A stretch of 17,912 bases of DNA from an uncultured Blautia sp. (GTDB lineage Bacteria > Bacillota > Clostridia > Lachnospirales > Lachnospiraceae). Below the pieces are notes generated by a model. The model was not told where the DNA came from. It did not search any database and worked only from the letters and a program-made list of their open reading frames with translations. Where the stretch lies: positions 1 through 17,912 of the forward strand of contig CAKROE010000046.1 in NCBI GenBank assembly GCA_934371915.1, read 5' to 3'. Positions 15,547 to 17,912 of this stretch are shown here, piece by piece (position 1 is the stretch's first letter; each line of letters opens with the position of its first letter). The translations under genes were made by a program, and so were the position numbers.

Positions 15547-15578
15547 GAGCCTGGCGATTAATTACGCCAGGCTCTTTT
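15547..15578 (+). terminator. Rho-independent terminator overlapping the argD 3' end
   Basis: A perfect 10-bp stem, GAGCCTGGCG (15547-15556) with CGCCAGGCTC (15565-15574), 8-nt loop ATTAATTA, followed by TTTT. It ends the regulator's transcript 3 bases after its stop codon. The right arm also encodes the last three residues (SLA) of argD on the opposite strand. Confidence 0.85.
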
Positions 15579-16758
15579 CTAATTTCTCGACCATTTCGTC
15601 GATATTTTCTTTTGTGATCACAAGCGGTGGTACAAGACGCAGCACATCACTTCCTGCGGAAATTACCAAAAGCCCATTCTCAAGTGCTTTTGTCACGATA
15701 CTTCCGACTGTTGTTCCGGTGATGACCAGTCCCTGCATGAAACCTTTTCCACGACGGGCTGCTACAACCGGATACTTATCCACAAGTTTATCCAGTTGTT
15801 CTTCCAGATATGGGGTCAGTTCCTGCACATGTGCAAGGATATCGTCTTTTTCATAAACATCGAACACCTTGCTGACAGCTGCGCATACAAACGGGTTTCC
15901 TCCGTAAGTTGTGCCGTGATCTCCCGGTACAAGAGATGATGCTGCTGCTTTTTCTCCGAGAACAAATGCACCAACCGGTACACCGCAGCCCAGAGCTTTT
16001 GCGCAGGTCATCACATCCGGTTTCACACCGTATGACTGCCATGCAAAATAATATCCGGTACGTCCCATCCCACACTGGATTTCATCAAAAATCAGGATGA
16101 TGTCTTTTTCGTCGCAGAGTGCACGAAGTCCTTCGAGGAATTCTTTCTGTGCCGGATAGATACCGCCTTCTCCCTGTACGACCTCTGTGATAATCGCACA
16201 GGTCTTGTCTGTAATCTGCGCTTTGACGCTGTCAAGATCATTAAAATCAGCAAATTTCACACCGCCGATCAGTGGTTCGAACGGCTCTCTGTAATGCTCG
16301 GTTCCCGTTACGGAAAGGGCTCCCATACTTCTTCCGTGGAAAGAATGGTTCATCGCGATGATCTCATATTTTCCTGCTTCTTTGCCGTATTTTGTATAAG
16401 CATATTTACGTGCTGCTTTCAGCGCACCTTCAATTGCTTCGGTACCACTGTTTGTAAAAAAAGCTTTGGAAAGTCCGCTTGCTTTGACCAGTTTTTCTCC
16501 AGCTTCACTCATCGGCTCATTATAATAAAGATTGGAAATATGTGTCAGTTTGTCGATCTGGGATTTCAGAGCCTCATCATAGCCAGGATAATGATATCCC
16601 AGTGAGTTTACTGCAATTCCTGCAGCAAAATCGAGATATTTTTTGCCCTCTGTATCATAAAGATAACATCCCTCGCCATGGTCAAACATGACTGGGAAAC
16701 GATTATATGTATGCAGAATGTTTTCTTCTGCATGATTCATCTGTTCATTCATACTCAT
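15562..16758 (-). CDS. argD: Acetylornithine aminotransferase
   Basis: PLP-dependent class-III aminotransferase of 398 residues that converts N-acetylglutamate semialdehyde and glutamate to N-acetylornithine and 2-oxoglutarate. Visible motifs: NSGTEA (103-108) for phosphate binding, NHSFHGR (137-143), IFDEIQ with Asp225, and the Schiff-base Lys254 in [15 protein letters not shown] at 283-289 is also typical. The start ATG at 16758 has GGAGA 9 bases upstream and overlaps argB by 14 bases, so translation is probably coupled. Neighbours argB and argJ make acetylornithine rather than another omega-amine the likely product. The 3' end is built into a terminator stem. Confidence 0.95.
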   Translation of the reverse strand: MSMNEQMNHAEENILHTYNRFPVMFDHGEGCYLYDTEGKKYLDFAAGIAVNSLGYHYPGYDEALKSQIDKLTHISNLYYNEPMSEAGEKLVKASGLSKAFFTNSGTEAIEGALKAARKYAYTKYGKEAGKYEIIAMNHSFHGRSMGALSVTGTEHYREPFEPLIGGVKFADFNDLDSVKAQITDKTCAIITEVVQGEGGIYPAQKEFLEGLRALCDEKDIILIFDEIQCGMGRTGYYFAWQSYGVKPDVMTCAKALGCGVPVGAFVLGEKAAASSLVPGDHGTTYGGNPFVCAAVSKVFDVYEKDDILAHVQELTPYLEEQLDKLVDKYPVVAARRGKGFMQGLVITGTTVGSIVTKALENGLLVISAGSDVLRLVPPLVITKENIDEMVEKLEKSLA

Positions 16759-17641
16759 TGTAATATTTCTCCCCGTCTTCTCTCAAAATAGCTGTTCCGA
16801 TACCTTTGTTTGTGAAGATCTCCAGAAGGAGGCTGTGTGGGATACGTCCGTCAAGGATATGTACTCTGTTTACACCTTCTTCGATGGCATCGATACAGTT
16901 CTGCAGTTTCGGAATCATGCCACCGCCTACGTAGCCTTCACTGATCAGTTTTTCCGCTTCATGTACATGCAGCTCGGAGATCAGTGTATCCGGATCATCT
17001 TTGTCCTTGTATACGCCTTCGATATCAGAAAGGAAAACCAGCTTTTCTGCATGGACAGCTTCTGCGATCGCGCATGCCGCATCGTCCGCATTAATATTGT
17101 AAGAATCAAAATTTGTATCAAATCCAACCGGAAAAACAATCGGAAGGAAATCTCTCTCAAGAAGATCCTGAAGTACCTTCGGATTTACTTTTTCGATATC
17201 ACCTACGTAGCCGATATCTTCGCCTTTAGAAAGTTTCTTATGGCACTGGAGAAGGCCGCCGTCTTTTCCGCTGATGCCGACTGCCTGTACGCCGAGAGAT
17301 TCTACCAGCGTAACAAGTTCTTTGTTTACTTTTGCAAGAACCATCTCAGCAATCTCCATTGTGTCCTTGTCTGTCACACGAAGTCCGTTGACAAAACGTG
17401 GTTCCATGCCGACTTTATTGACCCAGCGGCTGATTTCCTTACCTCCGCCGTGAACAATAATTGGTTTAAATCCGATGAGTTTCAGAAGAACAACGTCCTT
17501 GATAACGTTTGCTTTCAGTTCTTCGTCCAGCATGGCACTTCCGCCGTATTTTACAACCACGATCTTACGGTTAAAGCGCTGTATATAAGGAAGCGCTTCG
17601 ATCAAAGTTTCTGCTTTATCCAGATATTTCTGCTTTACCAT
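16745..17641 (-). CDS. argB: Acetylglutamate kinase
   Basis: 298-residue amino-acid kinase that phosphorylates N-acetylglutamate with ATP, the second step of ornithine synthesis. Motifs: [10 protein letters not shown] (28-37) for ATP/phosphate, [11 protein letters not shown] (60-70), NGLRVTD substrate loop, NINADDAA, and VGGGMIPKL near the C-terminus. It carries the extra N-terminal helix ([11 protein letters not shown]) seen in arginine-feedback-inhibited kinases, so allosteric inhibition by arginine is likely. AGGAG lies about 9 bases before ATG. It is 37 bases after argJ and overlaps argD by 14 bases. Confidence 0.96.
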   Translation of the reverse strand: MVKQKYLDKAETLIEALPYIQRFNRKIVVVKYGGSAMLDEELKANVIKDVVLLKLIGFKPIIVHGGGKEISRWVNKVGMEPRFVNGLRVTDKDTMEIAEMVLAKVNKELVTLVESLGVQAVGISGKDGGLLQCHKKLSKGEDIGYVGDIEKVNPKVLQDLLERDFLPIVFPVGFDTNFDSYNINADDAACAIAEAVHAEKLVFLSDIEGVYKDKDDPDTLISELHVHEAEKLISEGYVGGGMIPKLQNCIDAIEEGVNRVHILDGRIPHSLLLEIFTNKGIGTAILREDGEKYYNEYE

Positions 17642-17678
17642 TTTTCATATCTCCTCGATTTTTATTCTTTTCCAGCCT

Positions 17679-17912
17679 TTATGATCTGTAGTCTGCGTTG
17701 ATCTTGATATAATCGTAAGTGAGATCACAGCCCCATGCAGTTGCTGTACAGTCACCCATCTTGATATCAGCAATTGCAGTTACAGCATCTTCAGAAAGAA
17801 TTTTTGTTGCTTCTTCCTCGCTGTAATTTACAGCTACACCGTTTTCGATGATCTGAATCTTGCCTGCCTTACTCTCGAAATAGAGGTCAACCTTTTCCGG
17901 ATCAAACTGTGC
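17679..17912 (-). CDS. argJ: Glutamate N-acetyltransferase/amino-acid acetyltransferase, C-terminal part
   Basis: The last 77 codons are visible before the window edge, reading AQFDPEKVDLYFESKAGKI at the start and ending WGCDLTYDYIKINADYRS. The WGCDLTxxYxxINAxYRT-like C-terminus is diagnostic of ArgJ, which recycles the acetyl group from acetylornithine to glutamate. The 5' part lies beyond position 17912. With argB and argD downstream it forms the usual argJBD order; argC is expected upstream of it, outside the window. Confidence 0.92.
   Translation of the reverse strand, partial: AQFDPEKVDLYFESKAGKIQIIENGVAVNYSEEEATKILSEDAVTAIADIKMGDCTATAWGCDLTYDYIKINADYRS

Noticed and set aside
16835..17701. 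288-codon plus-strand open frame
   Set aside because: Antisense shadow of argB.

Overview
The window reads as a chromosomal segment of a Gram-positive, spore-forming Clostridia bacterium, most likely of the Lachnospiraceae. The basis is the order comEA / two-component pair / GerM lipoprotein / comEC / holA, the short clostridial DtxR-type regulator next to feo genes, a Big_2 surface protein with a lysine-rich C-terminal end typical of the group, and moderate-to-low GC with strong AGGAGG-type ribosome binding sites. No tRNA, rRNA, CRISPR array, transposase or phage gene was seen. This is inference from gene content; no database was searched.

Layout. (1) Positions 1-728 hold no convincing gene. 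They contain two very long imperfect inverted repeats with the same loop motif in opposite orientations, around a GC-rich structured core. (2) On the minus strand, a six-gene unit runs from a sigma-A-like promoter at 7879-7907: comEA, OmpR-type response regulator, sensor kinase, GerM lipoprotein, comEC, holA. (3) Next come a four-helix YdcZ/DUF606 membrane protein and a large secreted Big_2-domain protein. The reading frame of the latter is broken at a run of nine G on its coding strand; eight G would restore one 761-residue protein, so it is a candidate phase-variable (currently OFF) surface protein. (4) A ferrous-iron operon on the minus strand runs feoA, feoA, feoB, Cys-rich membrane peptide, a 49-residue membrane peptide, and a membrane-anchored HMA protein. 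Its promoter (TTGACA, 17 bp, TATACT) carries a DtxR-type palindrome over the -10 box. (5) A DtxR/IdeR-like regulator is transcribed divergently. (6) Converging with it is the arginine cluster argJ (partial), argB, argD on the minus strand.

How it fits together. The divergent regulator probably senses Fe(II) and represses the feo promoter. FeoA/FeoB import ferrous iron, and the small Cys-rich and HMA proteins probably handle metal at the membrane. The argJ-argB-argD block carries out the middle of ornithine/arginine synthesis. comEA and comEC encode DNA-uptake proteins co-transcribed with an envelope-type two-component system.

Most unusual items: the paired long-hairpin elements at 1-740, the poly-G switch in the surface protein, a branched palindromic element between the two feoA genes, and the unlisted 49-codon gene in the feo operon.
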